DNA of 64,000 nucleotides from Zobellella maritima (GCF_003075035.1 NZ_QCZE01000001.1:186001-250000); one strand, 5' to 3'; shown: positions 17,001 to 27,635, numbered from the stretch's first letter. The notes: generated from the sequence alone by a model not told the origin. Program-made: numbers and translations.

Positions 17001-17492
17001 ATGTTGGATTTATTACCCGATTTATGTGATGAGCACGGCGACAAGGTAACGGTACTGGAGCCTTTGTTTGAAAATTTCGGTGGGGAGGCCGTGTTCTGGG
17101 GACAGGCGGTCACGGCCCGCTGCCTTGAAGACAATTCCAGGGTCAGGGAGCTGCTGGCCACTCCCGGCACCGGCAAGGTGTTGGTGGTGGACGGCGGCGG
17201 CCTGTTACGCCGGGCCTTGCTGGGCGACCAGCTGGCGAAAATGGCGGTCGAGAATGGCTGGGAAGGCATTATCGTCTACGGTGCCGTCCGTGATGTGGGG
17301 ACCATTGGCGAGTTGGGACTGGGGGTCAAGGCCCTGGCCGCGTCTCCGATGAAAACAGAAAAGCGTGACCTGGGTGATGTGGATGTCATACTCAATTTGG
17401 CCGGGGCGCGTATCGCACCCGGTGATTATGTTTATGCCGATCTCAACGGTATCATCGTCTCCCGGGAGCCCCTGAGCCATCCCGATTTATAG
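17001..17492 (+). CDS. rraA: Regulator of RNase E activity RraA
   Basis: RraA is a small ring-shaped protein that binds RNase E and the degradosome and inhibits RNA processing. The 163-residue sequence begins [21 protein letters not shown] and shows [34 protein letters not shown] and [13 protein letters not shown], all characteristic. E. coli RraA has 161 residues. The start ATG follows AAAGGAGGCAAGG, a strong ribosome site. In E. coli it lies next to menA; here it is monocistronic and convergent with aceK. Confidence 0.95.
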   Translation: MLDLLPDLCDEHGDKVTVLEPLFENFGGEAVFWGQAVTARCLEDNSRVRELLATPGTGKVLVVDGGGLLRRALLGDQLAKMAVENGWEGIIVYGAVRDVGTIGELGLGVKALAASPMKTEKRDLGDVDVILNLAGARIAPGDYVYADLNGIIVSREPLSHPDL

Positions 17493-17521
17493 GGCTTAGG
17501 GATGGTGACATACCCCAGCCG

Positions 17522-19258
17522 CTATCCCTGCTCCTCGTACAGGTACCGAAAGCGCCGCTTGCGCCGGTAGGGGAACACATCCCCGAACTGGCCCGCTTCT
17601 ATATCGCGCTGCAGGCTGCGCCAGTATTCGGCGGTGAACAATTCGCCGTGCTGGTGTGCAAAGGCCTTGCGGATCCGTGGGCTGCTCAGCAGAAAGGTGG
17701 CGAATTCCTCGGGGAAGATATCGTTGGGACCGACCGAATACCAGGGCTCGGCGCTCAGCTCGTCTTCCGGGTAGCGGGGCGGGGGAATATCGCGGAAGTT
17801 GCATTCCGTCATATAGACGATTTCGTCATAGTCATAGAAGATCACCCGCCCGTGACGGGTCACCCCGAAGTTCTTGAACAGCATGTCGCCGGGAAAGATG
17901 TTGGCGGCGGCGAGCTGTTTGATGGCATTGCCGTATTCATCCACCGCTAGGGCCAGCGCCTCGTCACTGGCCTGTTCCAGGTAGATATTCAGCGGGGTCA
18001 TCCGCCGCTCGGTATAGAGATGGCGGATCACCAGGGTATCGCCCTTGATCTGCAACAGCGAAGGGGCGACGGCCTGCAATTCGGCCAGCAGCTCATCACC
18101 GATGCGCCTGAGCGGTAGTTCGAAGTTGCTGAACTCCAGGGTGTCGGCCATCCGGCCTACCCGGTCATGCTGTTTTACCAGCCGGTATTTGGCCTTGACC
18201 GTCTCATGATTGACCTCCTTGGGCGGGGTGAACCTGTCCTTGATGATCTTGAATACCACCTCGAAGGAGGGCAGGGTAAAGACGCTCATCACCATGCCCT
18301 TGATACCGGGGGCCAGCACGAATTTGTCTCGGCTCCGGTGCAGGTTGTGGAGAAAGTCCCGGTAAAACTCGGTCTTGCCGTGCTTTTGGCAGCCGATGGC
18401 CGTGTAGATTTCGTAATCGACCTTGTTGGGAAACAGGGGCCGTAGAAAATGCACCAGCAGGGCAGGCACTGGGCAGTACACCATAAAGTAAGCCCGGGCG
18501 AAGCCGAACAGGATGGAGGCATCATCGGTTGAGATGATCAGGGTATCGATATAGAGCCCGCCTTGGTCGTCGTGCAGGATGGGCAGGATAAAGGGCAGCA
18601 GCAGGCCGCCCTGTTCCAGACGGCCCACCAGGTAGGCGCCCTTGTTGCGGAAAAACAGGGTGTTGACCAGGGTCAGGGTAAAATCACCCTGTTGCAGCCC
18701 GCTCGGGCCGTATTCTTTCAGGTAGCGGCAGGCATAATCCAGATCCCGCTCCAGCCGACTGAAGGGCGTATCCAAGTCCAGACGGGCCAGTATCTCCCGC
18801 AGGCAGCCGTTCAGTTGCGCGAGGCTGGTCCGGTATGTCCAGGTGTAGGGACTCAGGTCCGGGTTTGGGGCGCGTTTGACAAAGCTGTGTACATAGAGGT
18901 TTTCGGCGCGGATATTCTGGTGGCGAAAGGTACGGCGATAGACGGAGTTATAAAATGACTCGGCAATCTCGAAGTTGTCGTGGTCGGTGAGCAGATCGTT
19001 GAAAGCCTGCTTGATGGATTTCAGGCAGTTTTGATCGAGCGGGGCGCCGCCGTTGTGGTCGCGCATGGCCTGCAGGGTTTCATTGACATGATGATCGTAG
19101 AGGCGGATGCGTTGGCGACCGGCCAGCTGTACTGCCAGCCAGTCCTGGGCTTCGAACCTGTCCTTGGCGCCGAGGGTGATATCGAGAAACAGCCGGTAAA
19201 ACCGATCGAAGCGGGTCAAAATGATCTGTGCCATATCCTTGGCAGGAGTCGGGCCCAT
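17522..19258 (-). CDS. aceK: Isocitrate dehydrogenase kinase/phosphatase
   Basis: AceK reversibly phosphorylates isocitrate dehydrogenase and so directs carbon to the glyoxylate shunt during growth on acetate. From ATG 19258 the product has 578 residues, equal to E. coli AceK. AGGA stands 8 bases before that ATG, which decided the start against longer upstream frames. The kinase-phosphatase core is seen in [28 protein letters not shown] (ATP loop and Lys) and in [28 protein letters not shown] (catalytic Asp region). The usual partners aceB and aceA are not adjacent; the neighbours are rraA (convergent) and the TrmH-like gene (divergent). Confidence 0.96.
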   Translation of the reverse strand: MGPTPAKDMAQIILTRFDRFYRLFLDITLGAKDRFEAQDWLAVQLAGRQRIRLYDHHVNETLQAMRDHNGGAPLDQNCLKSIKQAFNDLLTDHDNFEIAESFYNSVYRRTFRHQNIRAENLYVHSFVKRAPNPDLSPYTWTYRTSLAQLNGCLREILARLDLDTPFSRLERDLDYACRYLKEYGPSGLQQGDFTLTLVNTLFFRNKGAYLVGRLEQGGLLLPFILPILHDDQGGLYIDTLIISTDDASILFGFARAYFMVYCPVPALLVHFLRPLFPNKVDYEIYTAIGCQKHGKTEFYRDFLHNLHRSRDKFVLAPGIKGMVMSVFTLPSFEVVFKIIKDRFTPPKEVNHETVKAKYRLVKQHDRVGRMADTLEFSNFELPLRRIGDELLAELQAVAPSLLQIKGDTLVIRHLYTERRMTPLNIYLEQASDEALALAVDEYGNAIKQLAAANIFPGDMLFKNFGVTRHGRVIFYDYDEIVYMTECNFRDIPPPRYPEDELSAEPWYSVGPNDIFPEEFATFLLSSPRIRKAFAHQHGELFTAEYWRSLQRDIEAGQFGDVFPYRRKRRFRYLYEEQG

Positions 19259-19363
19259 AAGTCGTGTCCTGTAAACCGGGTCAGCCCTTATCAAACACCG
19301 CCCGGGCTGGTAATTCGAGCATTGATTGCGCACAATGTGCGGCCTTTCACAAAGGGGAGTGGG

Positions 19364-20062
19364 ATGGAGCTGTATTTTGTACTGAAATCGCCGGCGCGGG
19401 CAGAAAACGTCGGTGCCGCGGCCCGGGCCATGAAAACCATGGGCTTTGACAAGATGCGGCTGGTGGACAGTCGGGTGCATCAGCAGGAGCAGGCGTCCTG
19501 GGTTGCCCACGGGGCCCAGGAGATACTGGAGCAGGCGGAATACTTTGCGGGGCTCGAAGAGGCCCTGGGCGACATGGACCTGGTGATTGCCACCACGGCC
19601 CGTAGCCGGGGCCGCTATCGTTATTATCTGACGCCGCAGCAGGCCTGTGAGCAGGTCAACAACAAGCAGCTGAACAAGGTGGCGTTATTGTTCGGCTGTG
19701 AGGAGTCCGGCCTGAGTAACGAAGAGTTGGCTTATGCGGATATTATCAGCTACCTGCCGCTCAAGGTCAGTTATCCATCGTTGAATCTGGGACAGGCAAT
19801 CATGCTGTACGCCTATGAGTTCAGCCAGGGATTGATGCCGGCTACCGCAGAAAATGCTGAGCAAACAGCGCAAAATAGTCAGTTAAAATTGCTTCAATGT
19901 AAAACAGAGGAATTGTTTGATTTAATCGGTGTTTCCCAGCATGAAAAACTGGCTGAGTGGGTAAGAGACCGATTGCCTATGCTGGAGCAACGGGATCTGA
20001 ATCTGTTGCATCTGCTGTACAAAGATCTGACCCGGGCATTGTCGCGCAAGGGTGAAAGTTGA
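19364..20062 (+). CDS. TrmH-family RNA 2'-O-methyltransferase (LasT/YjtD-like)
   Basis: The 232-residue SPOUT methyltransferase starts [28 protein letters not shown] and carries the SAM-binding trefoil-knot motifs [12 protein letters not shown] and [13 protein letters not shown]. It is closer to E. coli YjtD (LasT) than to TrmJ: the PARAEN(V/I)[12 protein letters not shown] and WVAHG blocks match YjtD. In E. coli yjtD also lies directly before thrL, which supports orthology. The C-terminal extension ([33 protein letters not shown]) is also shared. ATG 19364 follows AAAGGGGAGTGGG. The RNA target is not established. Confidence 0.88.
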   Translation: MELYFVLKSPARAENVGAAARAMKTMGFDKMRLVDSRVHQQEQASWVAHGAQEILEQAEYFAGLEEALGDMDLVIATTARSRGRYRYYLTPQQACEQVNNKQLNKVALLFGCEESGLSNEELAYADIISYLPLKVSYPSLNLGQAIMLYAYEFSQGLMPATAENAEQTAQNSQLKLLQCKTEELFDLIGVSQHEKLAEWVRDRLPMLEQRDLNLLHLLYKDLTRALSRKGES

Positions 20063-20117
20063 CAAGCAGCGGCCACCAAGGTATTGCTATGCCATCCGAT
20101 TTCAGAGGTTGTTCGTC

Positions 20118-20192
20118 ATGCCGCTTAATGCCCGTCGCATTATCACCACCATTATTACCGGTACCACCCTGGGTGGCACTGGAGCGGGCTGA
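20118..20192 (+). CDS. thrL: thr operon leader peptide
   Basis: ATG 20118 opens a 24-codon peptide, MPLNARRIITTIITGTTLGGTGAG, rich in threonine and isoleucine codons (six Thr and four Ile) and ending like E. coli ThrL (GNGAG). A GAGG ribosome site stands 9 bases upstream. It precedes a strong attenuator 32 bases after its stop. Ribosome stalling at Thr/Ile codons when charged tRNAs are scarce would prevent terminator formation. Confidence 0.9.
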   Translation: MPLNARRIITTIITGTTLGGTGAG

Positions 20193-20223
20193 TGCGCTGA
20201 CGACAAACAGATTTGAATCCTTA

Positions 20224-20259
20224 AGCCCGTATCCCAACCAGATACGGGCTTTTTCGTTT
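20224..20259 (+). terminator. thr operon attenuator
   Basis: AGCCCGTATC (20224-20233) and GATACGGGCT (20241-20250) form a perfect 10-bp stem with a 7-base loop, followed by TTTTCGTTTT. It lies between thrL and thrA and should control read-through. Confidence 0.92.
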
Positions 20260-20276
20260 TATTCAGGGAGTACTAC

Positions 20277-22736
20277 ATGCGTGTCTTGAAATTTGGTGGC
20301 ACTTCATTGGCCAATGCCGAACGGTTTCTGACCGTTGCCGACATAGTGGTCAACAACCAGCAACAATCCCAGGTGGCCCTGGTGCTGTCTGCGCCGGCCC
20401 GGGTAACCAACCACCTGGTGGCGGTGGTCGAGCAGACCATTCGCGGGCTGGACGCCGCCCCGGTATTGAAAGAAATTGAACAGATCTTCGCCGACATCAT
20501 TTCCGGTCTTCAGCAGCATTATCCCAGCCTCGACGCGGACGGCCTGAGCGCTCAGGTTGACCGGGAGCTGTCCCAGCTTACCCGCTTGCTGCAGGGCGTC
20601 AGCCTGCTGCAGCAGTGCCCCGACAATATTCAGGCTCGTGTACTGAGCCGGGGCGAGGCACTGTCCATCGCTGTGATGGGTGAGCTGCTCAAGGCCCGTG
20701 GCCACCAGGTGGAGATTATCTCGCCCCAGGCCATGTTGCTGGGCGAGGGGGGCTTCCTTGAAGCCCATGTCAACATCGAGGTCTCCCGTGAGCGCTTCCG
20801 CGAGCAGGGTATCAAGGACAATTGCGTCTATCTGATGCCGGGCTTCACCGCCGGCAATGAGCAGGGCGAGACGGTGATCCTGGGCCGTAACGGTTCCGAC
20901 TATTCCGCCGCCGTGCTGGCTGCCTGTGTCGATGCCGAGTGCTGTGAAATCTGGACCGATGTGGACGGGGTATACAACTGCGATCCCCGTCTGGTGGCGG
21001 ATGCCAAGCTGCTCAAGCAGCTGTCCTACAAGGAGGCTATGGAGCTGTCCTATTTCGGCGCCAAGGTCATGCACCCCAAGACCATAGCGCCCATCGCCCA
21101 GTTCCATATCCCCTGTTTGATCAAGAATACTGCCAATCCCCAGGGCGCCGGCACCCTGATAGGTCCGGAGCAGGGCGATGAAGAGCTGCAGGTAAAAGGC
21201 ATTTCCGACCTGTCCGGCATGAGCATGATCAACATCTCGGGTCCGGGTATGAAGGGCATGGTCGGCATGGCCGGCCGGTTGTTTTCCAGTGTGTCCCGCG
21301 CCGGCGTCAGCATAGTGCTGATCACCCAGAGTTCTTCCGAATACAGCGTCAGCTTCTGTATCCACAGCTATGACAAGGACAAGGCCTGCAAGGCCATCGC
21401 CAGCGAGTTCTCCCTCGAATTCAAGAACCAGTTGCTGGATCCGCTGGAGATCACCGATGACCTGGCGATAATCTCGCTGATCGGCGATCGTATGCGTACC
21501 GCCAAGGGGGTATCTGCCCGCTTCCTGACCTCCCTGGCGGAAGCCTCCATCAATATTGTGGCCATCGCCCAGGGGTCCAGCGAGCGCTCCATCTCCACCG
21601 TGATCCGCAAGGAAAAGGTGGCCGAGGCGATCAAGGCCTGCCATCAGAACTTCTTTTCCAGCCGCCAGTTCATCGATGTGTTCCTGGTCGGTTGTGGTGG
21701 TGTGGGCGCGGCCCTGCTCGAGCAGATCCGCCGCCAGCAGCCGGTGCTCGAAACCCAGGATATCGGCATCCGGGTGGTGGGTATCGCCAATTCCCGCAAG
21801 ATGGCGCTGGACCGCAACGGCATCGACCTCAACCAGTGGCGCGACACCCTGGAGCAGGCCCACGAACCCTTCAACCTGGAGCGGGTGACCAAGCTGGTGG
21901 CAGACAGCCACCTGATCAACCCGGTGCTGGTAGACTGTACCTCCGATGAAGGCGTCGCCGATCAGTACGCCGATTTCCTGGCTGCCGGCTTCCATGTGGT
22001 GACCCCCAACAAGAAAGCCAACACCGCCAGCCTGGATTATTACCGGGAGCTGCGCCGCACCGCCCTGGCCACCCGTCGCAAGTTTCTGTACGAGACCAAC
22101 GTCGGTGCTGGCCTGCCGGTGATCGAGAACCTGCAGAACCTGATCCGTGCCGGCGATACTTTGAATGCCTTCGGCGGCATCCTGTCCGGCTCCATGTCCT
22201 ATATCTTCGGCAAGCTGGACGAAGGTATGAGCTTTGCCGACGCCACCCGTATCGCCCGTGAGAACGGCTTCACCGAGCCGGATCCCCGTGACGATCTGAA
22301 CGGTATGGATGTGGCGCGCAAGCTGCTGATCCTGGCCCGTGAAGCCGGTATGGAGCTGCACCTGAGCGATATCGAGGTGGAACAGGCGCTGCCACCCGGG
22401 TTTGACGCCGAGGGTGACATCGACAGCTTTATGGCCCGTTTGCCGGAGGCCAATGCCTGGTTCGAACAGCGGGTGGCGCAAGCCGCCGCCGAAGGCAAGG
22501 TGCTGCGCTATGTGGGCGCCATCGAGGGTGGCCAGTGCAAGGTCGCCATCCAGGCGGTGGACGGCAACGATCCCCTGTTCAAGGTCAAGGACGGGGAAAA
22601 TGCCCTGGCCTTCTATACCCGTTATTACCAGCCGATCCCACTGGTGCTGCGCGGCTATGGCGCCGGCGCCGATGTGACCGCCGCCGGCGTGTTCGCCGAT
22701 CTGTTGCGTACCCATAACTGGAAGCAGGAGGTTTAA
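20277..22736 (+). CDS. thrA: Bifunctional aspartokinase I / homoserine dehydrogenase I
   Basis: The 819-residue protein catalyses the first and third steps from aspartate to threonine. The N-terminal aspartokinase has [27 protein letters not shown] and the [13 protein letters not shown] motif. Two central ACT domains (about 300-455) mediate threonine feedback. The homoserine dehydrogenase part starts near residue 465 ([20 protein letters not shown](P)-binding) and carries [14 protein letters not shown] and the [17 protein letters not shown] substrate region. The length is one residue shorter than E. coli ThrA. Its stop is directly followed by the thrB ATG. Threonine and isoleucine control by attenuation is indicated upstream. 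Confidence 0.98.
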   Translation: MRVLKFGGTSLANAERFLTVADIVVNNQQQSQVALVLSAPARVTNHLVAVVEQTIRGLDAAPVLKEIEQIFADIISGLQQHYPSLDADGLSAQVDRELSQLTRLLQGVSLLQQCPDNIQARVLSRGEALSIAVMGELLKARGHQVEIISPQAMLLGEGGFLEAHVNIEVSRERFREQGIKDNCVYLMPGFTAGNEQGETVILGRNGSDYSAAVLAACVDAECCEIWTDVDGVYNCDPRLVADAKLLKQLSYKEAMELSYFGAKVMHPKTIAPIAQFHIPCLIKNTANPQGAGTLIGPEQGDEELQVKGISDLSGMSMINISGPGMKGMVGMAGRLFSSVSRAGVSIVLITQSSSEYSVSFCIHSYDKDKACKAIASEFSLEFKNQLLDPLEITDDLAIISLIGDRMRTAKGVSARFLTSLAEASINIVAIAQGSSERSISTVIRKEKVAEAIKACHQNFFSSRQFIDVFLVGCGGVGAALLEQIRRQQPVLETQDIGIRVVGIANSRKMALDRNGIDLNQWRDTLEQAHEPFNLERVTKLVADSHLINPVLVDCTSDEGVADQYADFLAAGFHVVTPNKKANTASLDYYRELRRTALATRRKFLYETNVGAGLPVIENLQNLIRAGDTLNAFGGILSGSMSYIFGKLDEGMSFADATRIARENGFTEPDPRDDLNGMDVARKLLILAREAGMELHLSDIEVEQALPPGFDAEGDIDSFMARLPEANAWFEQRVAQAAAEGKVLRYVGAIEGGQCKVAIQAVDGNDPLFKVKDGENALAFYTRYYQPIPLVLRGYGAGADVTAAGVFADLLRTHNWKQEV

Positions 22737-23693
22737 ATGAGTATTGTTGCCTACGCCCCTGCCTCGACCGCCAATATGAGCGTGGGATTCGATCTGTTGG
22801 GGGCCCCGCTGGCCCCCATCGACGGCTCCCTGCTGGGTGACAAGGTCTGGGTTGGTGAAACGGACGGCGAATTCAGCCTGACCTCCACCGGCCCTTTTGC
22901 CCACAAGCTGCCGGAGGATTACCGGGAAAACATCGTCTACGACTGCTATCTGGGCTATGGCCGGGCGCTGACCAAACGGGGCCTGACGCTGAAACCGCTG
23001 ACCATGGTACTGGAGAAGAACCTGCCGGTGGGCTCGGGCCTGGGTTCCAGCGCCACCAGTGTGGTGGCGGCGCTGGTGGGCCTGAATGCCTACCACGATG
23101 ATGCCCTGGACGAACAGGAACTGCTGCTGCTGATGGGCGAGCTGGAAGGGCAGATTTCCGGTTCAGTTCATTACGACAATGTGGCACCCTGTTATCTGGG
23201 CGGGCTGCAGCTGGTGCTGGACGACGGCGGGGTGATCAGCCAGCCGCTGCCGGTGTTTGAAGACTGGTACTGGGTTGTGTGCTATCCGGGGATCAGCGTA
23301 TCCACTTCCGCGGCCCGGGCGATACTGCCGGCCCAGTATCGCCGCCAGGACTGCCTGACTTACGGTCGCCGCCTGGCGGGCTTCGTGCATGCCAGCCATA
23401 CCGGCCAGGAAGCGGTGGCTGCCGCCATGCTCAAGGATGTGATTGCCGAACCCTATCGTTCGCAGCTGATCCCCGGCTTTGCCGCCGTCCGTGACCATGC
23501 CGCCACCATGGGCGCGCTGGCTACCGGTATTTCCGGCAGTGGTCCCACCGTATTCTGCGTGATGAAAGACCTGCATCAGGCCGAAAAACTGAAAGACTGG
23601 CTGGCCGAACACTTTATTCAAAATCAGGATGGCTTTTGCCATATTTGCAAACTCGATGCCCAGGGTGCGCGGGTAACAGGAACAGAACTATGA
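22737..23693 (+). CDS. thrB: Homoserine kinase
   Basis: ThrB phosphorylates L-homoserine with ATP. The 318-residue protein belongs to the GHMP kinase family: an N-terminal [20 protein letters not shown], the ATP-binding [17 protein letters not shown] near residue 95, and a C-terminal [12 protein letters not shown] motif near 260. It starts immediately after the thrA stop and its TGA overlaps the thrC ATG (ATGA), the standard arrangement of the thrABC operon. Confidence 0.97.
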   Translation: MSIVAYAPASTANMSVGFDLLGAPLAPIDGSLLGDKVWVGETDGEFSLTSTGPFAHKLPEDYRENIVYDCYLGYGRALTKRGLTLKPLTMVLEKNLPVGSGLGSSATSVVAALVGLNAYHDDALDEQELLLLMGELEGQISGSVHYDNVAPCYLGGLQLVLDDGGVISQPLPVFEDWYWVVCYPGISVSTSAARAILPAQYRRQDCLTYGRRLAGFVHASHTGQEAVAAAMLKDVIAEPYRSQLIPGFAAVRDHAATMGALATGISGSGPTVFCVMKDLHQAEKLKDWLAEHFIQNQDGFCHICKLDAQGARVTGTEL

Positions 23694-24964
23694 AGTTGTA
23701 CAACATTAAGGATCATTCCGAGACCATCAATTTTTCCGGTGCCGTCAAACAGGGCCTGGGTCGTGGCCAGGGGCTGTTTTTCCCGGAAAACCTGACCCCG
23801 CTGGCCAATGTCGATGCGTTGCTGGAGCTGCCGCTGGTACCGCGCTCCGTGGCCATACTTCAGCACCTGATCGGTGACGAAATTCCCGAGGACACACTGG
23901 CGGCCATGGTGGAGCAGGCCTTTGCCTTCCCCGCGCCGCTGGTCAAGGTGGACGAGCACACCTATTCGCTGGAGCTGTTCCATGGTCCAACCCTGGCGTT
24001 CAAGGATTTCGGTGGCCGCTTCATGGCCCAGTGCCTGGCTACCCTCGGCAATGACGGCAAGATCACCATCCTCACCGCCACCTCCGGTGATACCGGTGCC
24101 GCCGTGGCCCATGCCTTCTATGGTCTGCCCAACATAGAAGTGGTGATCCTCTATCCCCAGGGCAAGATCAGCCCCTTGCAGGAAAAACTGTTCACCACCC
24201 TGGGCGGCAATATCCGTACCCTGGCGGTGGAAGGGGACTTCGATGCCTGTCAGGCTCTGGTCAAACAGGCCTTCGATGACGAACAGCTGAAGCAGGCAGT
24301 GGGCCTGAATTCGGCCAACTCCATCAACATCAGCCGGTTGGTGGCCCAGGTTTGCTACTACTTCGAGGCCATCGCCGAACTGCCCGCCGAACAGCGCCAC
24401 AAGGCGGTGATTGCCGTGCCGTCAGGCAACTTCGGCAACCTGACCGCCGGTCTTATCGCCAAGGCGCTGGGGCTGCCGGTGAAACGTTTCGTCGCGGCCA
24501 CCAATGCCAATGATACCGTGCCCCGTTACCTGGACAGCGGCAACTGGGATCCCAAGGATACGGTGGCTACTTTGTCCAACGCCATGGATGTCAGCCGTCC
24601 CAACAACTGGCCGCGGGTGGAAGAGCTGTGCCGGGTCAAGGGCTGGTCCCTGTCCGATATCGCCTCCGGCGCCCTGACCGACGAGCAGACCCGGGATGCG
24701 CTCAAGCGGCTGTTTGCCCAGGGTTATCTGTGCGAGCCCCACGGTGCCATCGGTTGGGAGCTGCTCAACAAGGAGCGGGGCAAGGATGAGGTCGGTATCT
24801 TCCTGTGTACCGCCCACCCGGCCAAGTTCAAGGAAAGCGTGGATGAAATACTGCAGCAGGATATCCCGCTGCCGGGCCCGCTGGCCAAGCATGGTGCCAT
24901 GGAATCCCTCTCCGAAGTGATCCCTGCCGATTTCTCGGTATTGAAAGCCAAGATGATGAAATAA
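23690..24964 (+). CDS. thrC: Threonine synthase
   Basis: ThrC converts O-phosphohomoserine to threonine with pyridoxal phosphate. From ATG 23690 the protein has 424 residues (428 in E. coli) and begins [24 protein letters not shown]. The PLP lysine is in [15 protein letters not shown] near residue 107, followed by the phosphate loop [13 protein letters not shown]. The start was chosen because it overlaps the thrB stop by four bases and matches the conserved N-terminus; an upstream in-frame start would lie within thrB. A strong terminator follows. Confidence 0.97.
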   Translation: MKLYNIKDHSETINFSGAVKQGLGRGQGLFFPENLTPLANVDALLELPLVPRSVAILQHLIGDEIPEDTLAAMVEQAFAFPAPLVKVDEHTYSLELFHGPTLAFKDFGGRFMAQCLATLGNDGKITILTATSGDTGAAVAHAFYGLPNIEVVILYPQGKISPLQEKLFTTLGGNIRTLAVEGDFDACQALVKQAFDDEQLKQAVGLNSANSINISRLVAQVCYYFEAIAELPAEQRHKAVIAVPSGNFGNLTAGLIAKALGLPVKRFVAATNANDTVPRYLDSGNWDPKDTVATLSNAMDVSRPNNWPRVEELCRVKGWSLSDIASGALTDEQTRDALKRLFAQGYLCEPHGAIGWELLNKERGKDEVGIFLCTAHPAKFKESVDEILQQDIPLPGPLAKHGAMESLSEVIPADFSVLKAKMMK

Positions 24965-24983
24965 TCGGGATTCTTGCCGATAC

Positions 24984-25020
24984 AAAGCCGGGCTCGACGT
25001 CATTCGAGCCCGGCTTTTTT
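24984..25020 (+). terminator. Rho-independent terminator of thrABC
   Basis: The 14-base arms AAAGCCGGGCTCGA and TCGAGCCCGGCTTT (24984-24997 and 25004-25017) enclose a 6-base loop and run into a T-tract. It lies 20 bases after the thrC stop. Confidence 0.93.
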
Positions 25021-25082
25021 ATTTTGGGTCCTGTCCCGGCTGGCTGGTTAAAGATCGGCTGTCAGCGATAATCGGGGTGTCT

Positions 25083-25100
25083 TGTAAGAGATCTCTCAAT
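25083..25100 (+). promoter_or_regulatory. GacA/UvrY-type upstream activating site of the CsrB-like sRNA
   Basis: TGTAAG-AGATCT-CTCAAT resembles the 18-base inverted repeat (TGTAAG, six bases, CTTACA) bound by GacA/UvrY before csrB/rsmZ-type genes, including the AGATCT centre seen in E. coli csrB. The left half is perfect; the right half is partial. It lies about 158 bases before the predicted RNA start. Confidence 0.6.
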
Positions 25101-25223
25101 CAGCGCCGGGAAAAAACGCTTTATGGCCGGGAGTTTTTAACATGCATATAGATAATTATCTGATTTAAATGTAGTTTTAATTTTTGATTGAAATTTGACC
25201 GGTTTGTACTAGCCGGCAATCGA

Positions 25224-25251
25224 TTGAGCCGCTCGGGGAAATCCGTATAGT
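25224..25251 (+). promoter_or_regulatory. Promoter of the CsrB-like sRNA
   Basis: TTGAGC (25224-25229) and TATAGT (25246-25251) with a 16-base spacer place the RNA start near 25258. The flanking 25120-25220 is AT-rich. Confidence 0.6.
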
Positions 25252-25257
25252 GAATAC

Positions 25258-25612
25258 CACAGCAGGACGCTGACGAGTCAGGAAGATGGATTGGCGAGGA
25301 CGCCACAGGATAGCCGGCAGGAGCCGGGACAAGGATAAGGAAGCGGTGCCGGTCAGGATGGCAGGCAGCCAGGATGGTTAAGGACAAACCCGGATGGGTT
25401 AGGGAACAGCTTCAGGATGAAGCAGGGATACCTCCAGGACAGGAGCGGTTACATACGGGATGTATGTTGTCAGGACGATGCAGGACACTCCGACGGAACG
25501 GGTAGGGGAAGACTCGGGACGGGTCAGGTCAGGGAATGCAGGGAGCAATCAGGTTTACGGATTAAACCGATACGACGTTTGAAGAGGGCAGCCATTGGCT
25601 GCCCTCTTTTCT
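25258..25612 (+). ncRNA. csrB: CsrB/RsmZ-type regulatory sRNA sequestering CsrA
   Basis: The approximately 355-base non-coding stretch contains about 26 GGA motifs, many as CAGGA, CAGGATG or AGGGA, often in small hairpin loops (for example GCTTCAGGATGAAGC). It ends with a clear terminator and has a GacA/UvrY-like site and promoter in front. This is the hallmark of CsrB-family RNAs, which bind many CsrA dimers and relieve their translational control of biofilm, motility and carbon storage genes. E. coli CsrB has 369 bases. No open frame with a ribosome site fits the region. Confidence 0.88.
25583..25612 (+). terminator. Terminator of the CsrB-like sRNA
   Basis: AGAGGGCAGCC (25583-25593) and GGCTGCCCTCT (25597-25607) pair perfectly around a 3-base loop and are followed by T residues. 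Confidence 0.93.
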
Positions 25613-25699
25613 ATTGTGCGATATACCCGGCACTACCTTAGAATTACCGGCCTGTGATAACGTGTTAGACCCGTTTATGCAGATAAGGTAGTTAGCCGA

Positions 25700-26566
25700 A
25701 TGAGCCAGGCATTGGACGAACTCCTCACCCTGTTGGCCCTGGAGCCGCTGGATGACGGCCTGTACCGGGGGCGAAACCGGGATGTGGGCTCCCGCTCCGT
25801 ATTCGGAGGGCAGGTTATGGGGCAGGCCCTGGCCGCCGCCAAATACACCTTGCCGGACAGGCCCGTGCATTCATTCCATGCGTACTTTTTACGGCCCGGT
25901 GATAAAGACAAGCCCATTATTTATGATGTGGAAATTATCCGCGACGGCAGGACCACCTCTACCCGCCGGGTCAAGGCGGTACAGTACGGCAAGCCCATTT
26001 TTTACATGATGGCCTCGTTTCAGGATCCGGTAACCGGTTTTGATCACCAGGCCCCGATGCCGGCGGTCGCCGGACCCGAAGGACTGGTCCCCGAGCTGGA
26101 GCGGATCCGGGAACTGAAGTCGCATCTTCCGGAGCGCATCCGCGACCTGCTGCTTGCCGAAAAGCCTATCGAAATACGCCCTGTGAATTATGTGAACCCG
26201 CTGAAGCCGGAGGTGTGCGAGCCGGTCCGTTATACCTGGATGAAGGCCAACGGTACGCTGCCGGATGATCTCCGTATCCATAAATACCTGCTGGCCTACG
26301 CCTCCGACTTCGGCTTCTTGCCGACTTCCCTGCAGCCCCATGGCCGCTCCTTCTGGGAAACCGGGCTGCATGTCACCACCATGGATCATTCCATGTGGTT
26401 CCATCAGGATTTCCGCTTCGATGACTGGCTGCTGTATGCGGTGGAAAGTCCGCGGGCCGCTGCCGGACGGGGACTGGTCCAGGGACGTTTCTACAACCAG
26501 GACGGGGTGCTGGTAGCCAGTACCATACAGGAAGGGCTTATTCGTGAACGGGATGCGGTGAAATAA
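25700..26566 (+). CDS. tesB: Acyl-CoA thioesterase II
   Basis: TesB hydrolyses medium- and long-chain acyl-CoA to free acid and CoA. The 288-residue protein (286 in E. coli) has two hot-dog domains. The N-terminal one shows GRNRDVGSRSVFGGQVMGQALAAA and RPVHSFHAYFLRPGD. The C-terminal one shows LTTMDHSMWFHQDFRFDDWLLY-like residues (here VTTMDHSMWFHQDF) and ends GRGLVQGRFYNQDGVLVAS, with the usual Asp, Thr and Gln catalytic positions. ATG 25700 is preceded by AAGGTAG. It is monocistronic, after the sRNA gene. Confidence 0.95.
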   Translation: MSQALDELLTLLALEPLDDGLYRGRNRDVGSRSVFGGQVMGQALAAAKYTLPDRPVHSFHAYFLRPGDKDKPIIYDVEIIRDGRTTSTRRVKAVQYGKPIFYMMASFQDPVTGFDHQAPMPAVAGPEGLVPELERIRELKSHLPERIRDLLLAEKPIEIRPVNYVNPLKPEVCEPVRYTWMKANGTLPDDLRIHKYLLAYASDFGFLPTSLQPHGRSFWETGLHVTTMDHSMWFHQDFRFDDWLLYAVESPRAAAGRGLVQGRFYNQDGVLVASTIQEGLIRERDAVK

Positions 26567-26723
26567 TACCAGGCGGCGCAAAGAGAGCACCTTTGTTGGC
26601 GTAATGCCTACCAGGGCCCCCCTACAGAGCGCGCGTGGGTGCGAGTAAAGCGCCGGTCTGCCGGACGACTTGCAGCCGACAGAGTCTGCTTTTAAGCTAG
26701 GCCTTTTACTGTGACGGATACCA

Positions 26724-27398
26724 ATGATGTTGACCTGGAGCCAGGTGATAGGCGAAGAAAAGCAGCAGGCATATTTCCAGCAGGCGCTGGCTTTCGTCCA
26801 GGCCGAACGGGCCGCCGGCAAGCAGATATATCCCCCCCAGCAGGATATGTTCAATGCCTTTGAGTATACCGAACTGGCCGATGTCAGGGTGGTCATCCTG
26901 GGTCAGGATCCCTATCACGGTCCTCAGCAGGCTCATGGCCTGTGTTTTTCGGTGCTGCCCGGGGTACGTACACCGCCGTCCCTGGCCAATATGTACAAGG
27001 AGCTGAGTACCGATATTCCCGGTTTTCAGACTCCCGGCCATGGTTACCTGGAGTCCTGGGCCCGTCAGGGAGTGCTGTTGTTGAATACGGTATTGACGGT
27101 GGAGGCGGGCAAGGCCCATTCCCATGCCCGGCTGGGTTGGGAGACCTTTACCGACAAGGTGATCCAGACGGTGAACGAGCATCTGCAGGGAGTGGTGTTC
27201 CTGCTGTGGGGCAGCCATGCCCGGAACAAGGGAGCCATGATTGATCACCGGCGTCATCATGTGCTGACCGCCCCTCACCCCAGCCCGCTTTCCGCGTACC
27301 GGGGTTTTTTCGGGTGCCGGCACTTTTCCCGGGCCAACGAGCTGCTGATCCAGCAGGGCAAGGCGCCTATCGACTGGCAACCGCCACTGCAATTGTGA
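26724..27398 (+). CDS. ung: Uracil-DNA glycosylase
   Basis: Ung removes uracil from DNA in base excision repair. The 224-residue protein has the family 1 motifs: the water-activating loop [22 protein letters not shown] near residue 58, [29 protein letters not shown], and the Leu intercalation loop [21 protein letters not shown] near 185. Two ATG codons lie in tandem at 26724 and 26727; either could be used. The 157 bases after tesB contain no gene. Confidence 0.97.
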   Translation: MMLTWSQVIGEEKQQAYFQQALAFVQAERAAGKQIYPPQQDMFNAFEYTELADVRVVILGQDPYHGPQQAHGLCFSVLPGVRTPPSLANMYKELSTDIPGFQTPGHGYLESWARQGVLLLNTVLTVEAGKAHSHARLGWETFTDKVIQTVNEHLQGVVFLLWGSHARNKGAMIDHRRHHVLTAPHPSPLSAYRGFFGCRHFSRANELLIQQGKAPIDWQPPLQL

Positions 27399-27403
27399 CA
27401 GGT

Positions 27404-27430
27404 AAAAAGGGGCGCCCGAGTGGGTGCCCC
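27404..27430 (-). terminator. Hairpin terminator between ung and the DUF3545 gene
   Basis: GGGGCGCCC (27409-27417) and GGGTGCCCC (27422-27430) pair with one G-U. On the minus strand five T residues follow (27408-27404), so it ends the DUF3545 transcript. It may also serve ung. Confidence 0.75.
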
Positions 27431-27446
27431 TGAGTCTTTATCGTGC

Positions 27447-27635
27447 CTACAGCATGCTCTCTATGTCACCTTCATATTCATAGGTGCAGTCCAGCAGCTG
27501 CAGTTCTTCTTGTAAACGTCGCTTATCCTTGAGTGCTTCTATTTCTCGCCATTTACGTTTTTTAGCAGGCTCACGCGTTGTGCTGCGTGGGGACCGCTCA
27601 ACCACAAACTCCTGATCGAAGCTGAACCTATCCAT
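27447..27635 (-). CDS. DUF3545 family small protein
   Basis: The 62-residue protein MDRFSFDQEFVVERSP has a basic middle (KKRKWREIEALKDKRRLQEEL) and an acidic end, the pattern of the DUF3545 family known from marine gammaproteobacteria. Its function is unknown. A GGGAGG ribosome site lies upstream of ATG 27635 and a terminator follows, so it is a real monocistronic gene. Confidence 0.8.
   Translation of the reverse strand: MDRFSFDQEFVVERSPRSTTREPAKKRKWREIEALKDKRRLQEELQLLDCTYEYEGDIESML

Noticed and set aside
20304-23096. A 930-codon open frame antisense to thrA/thrB
   Set aside because: It is a mirror of a GC-rich, strongly coding gene with third-position bias. thrA and thrB on the plus strand are certain, and the antisense frame has no recognisable domain or ribosome site.
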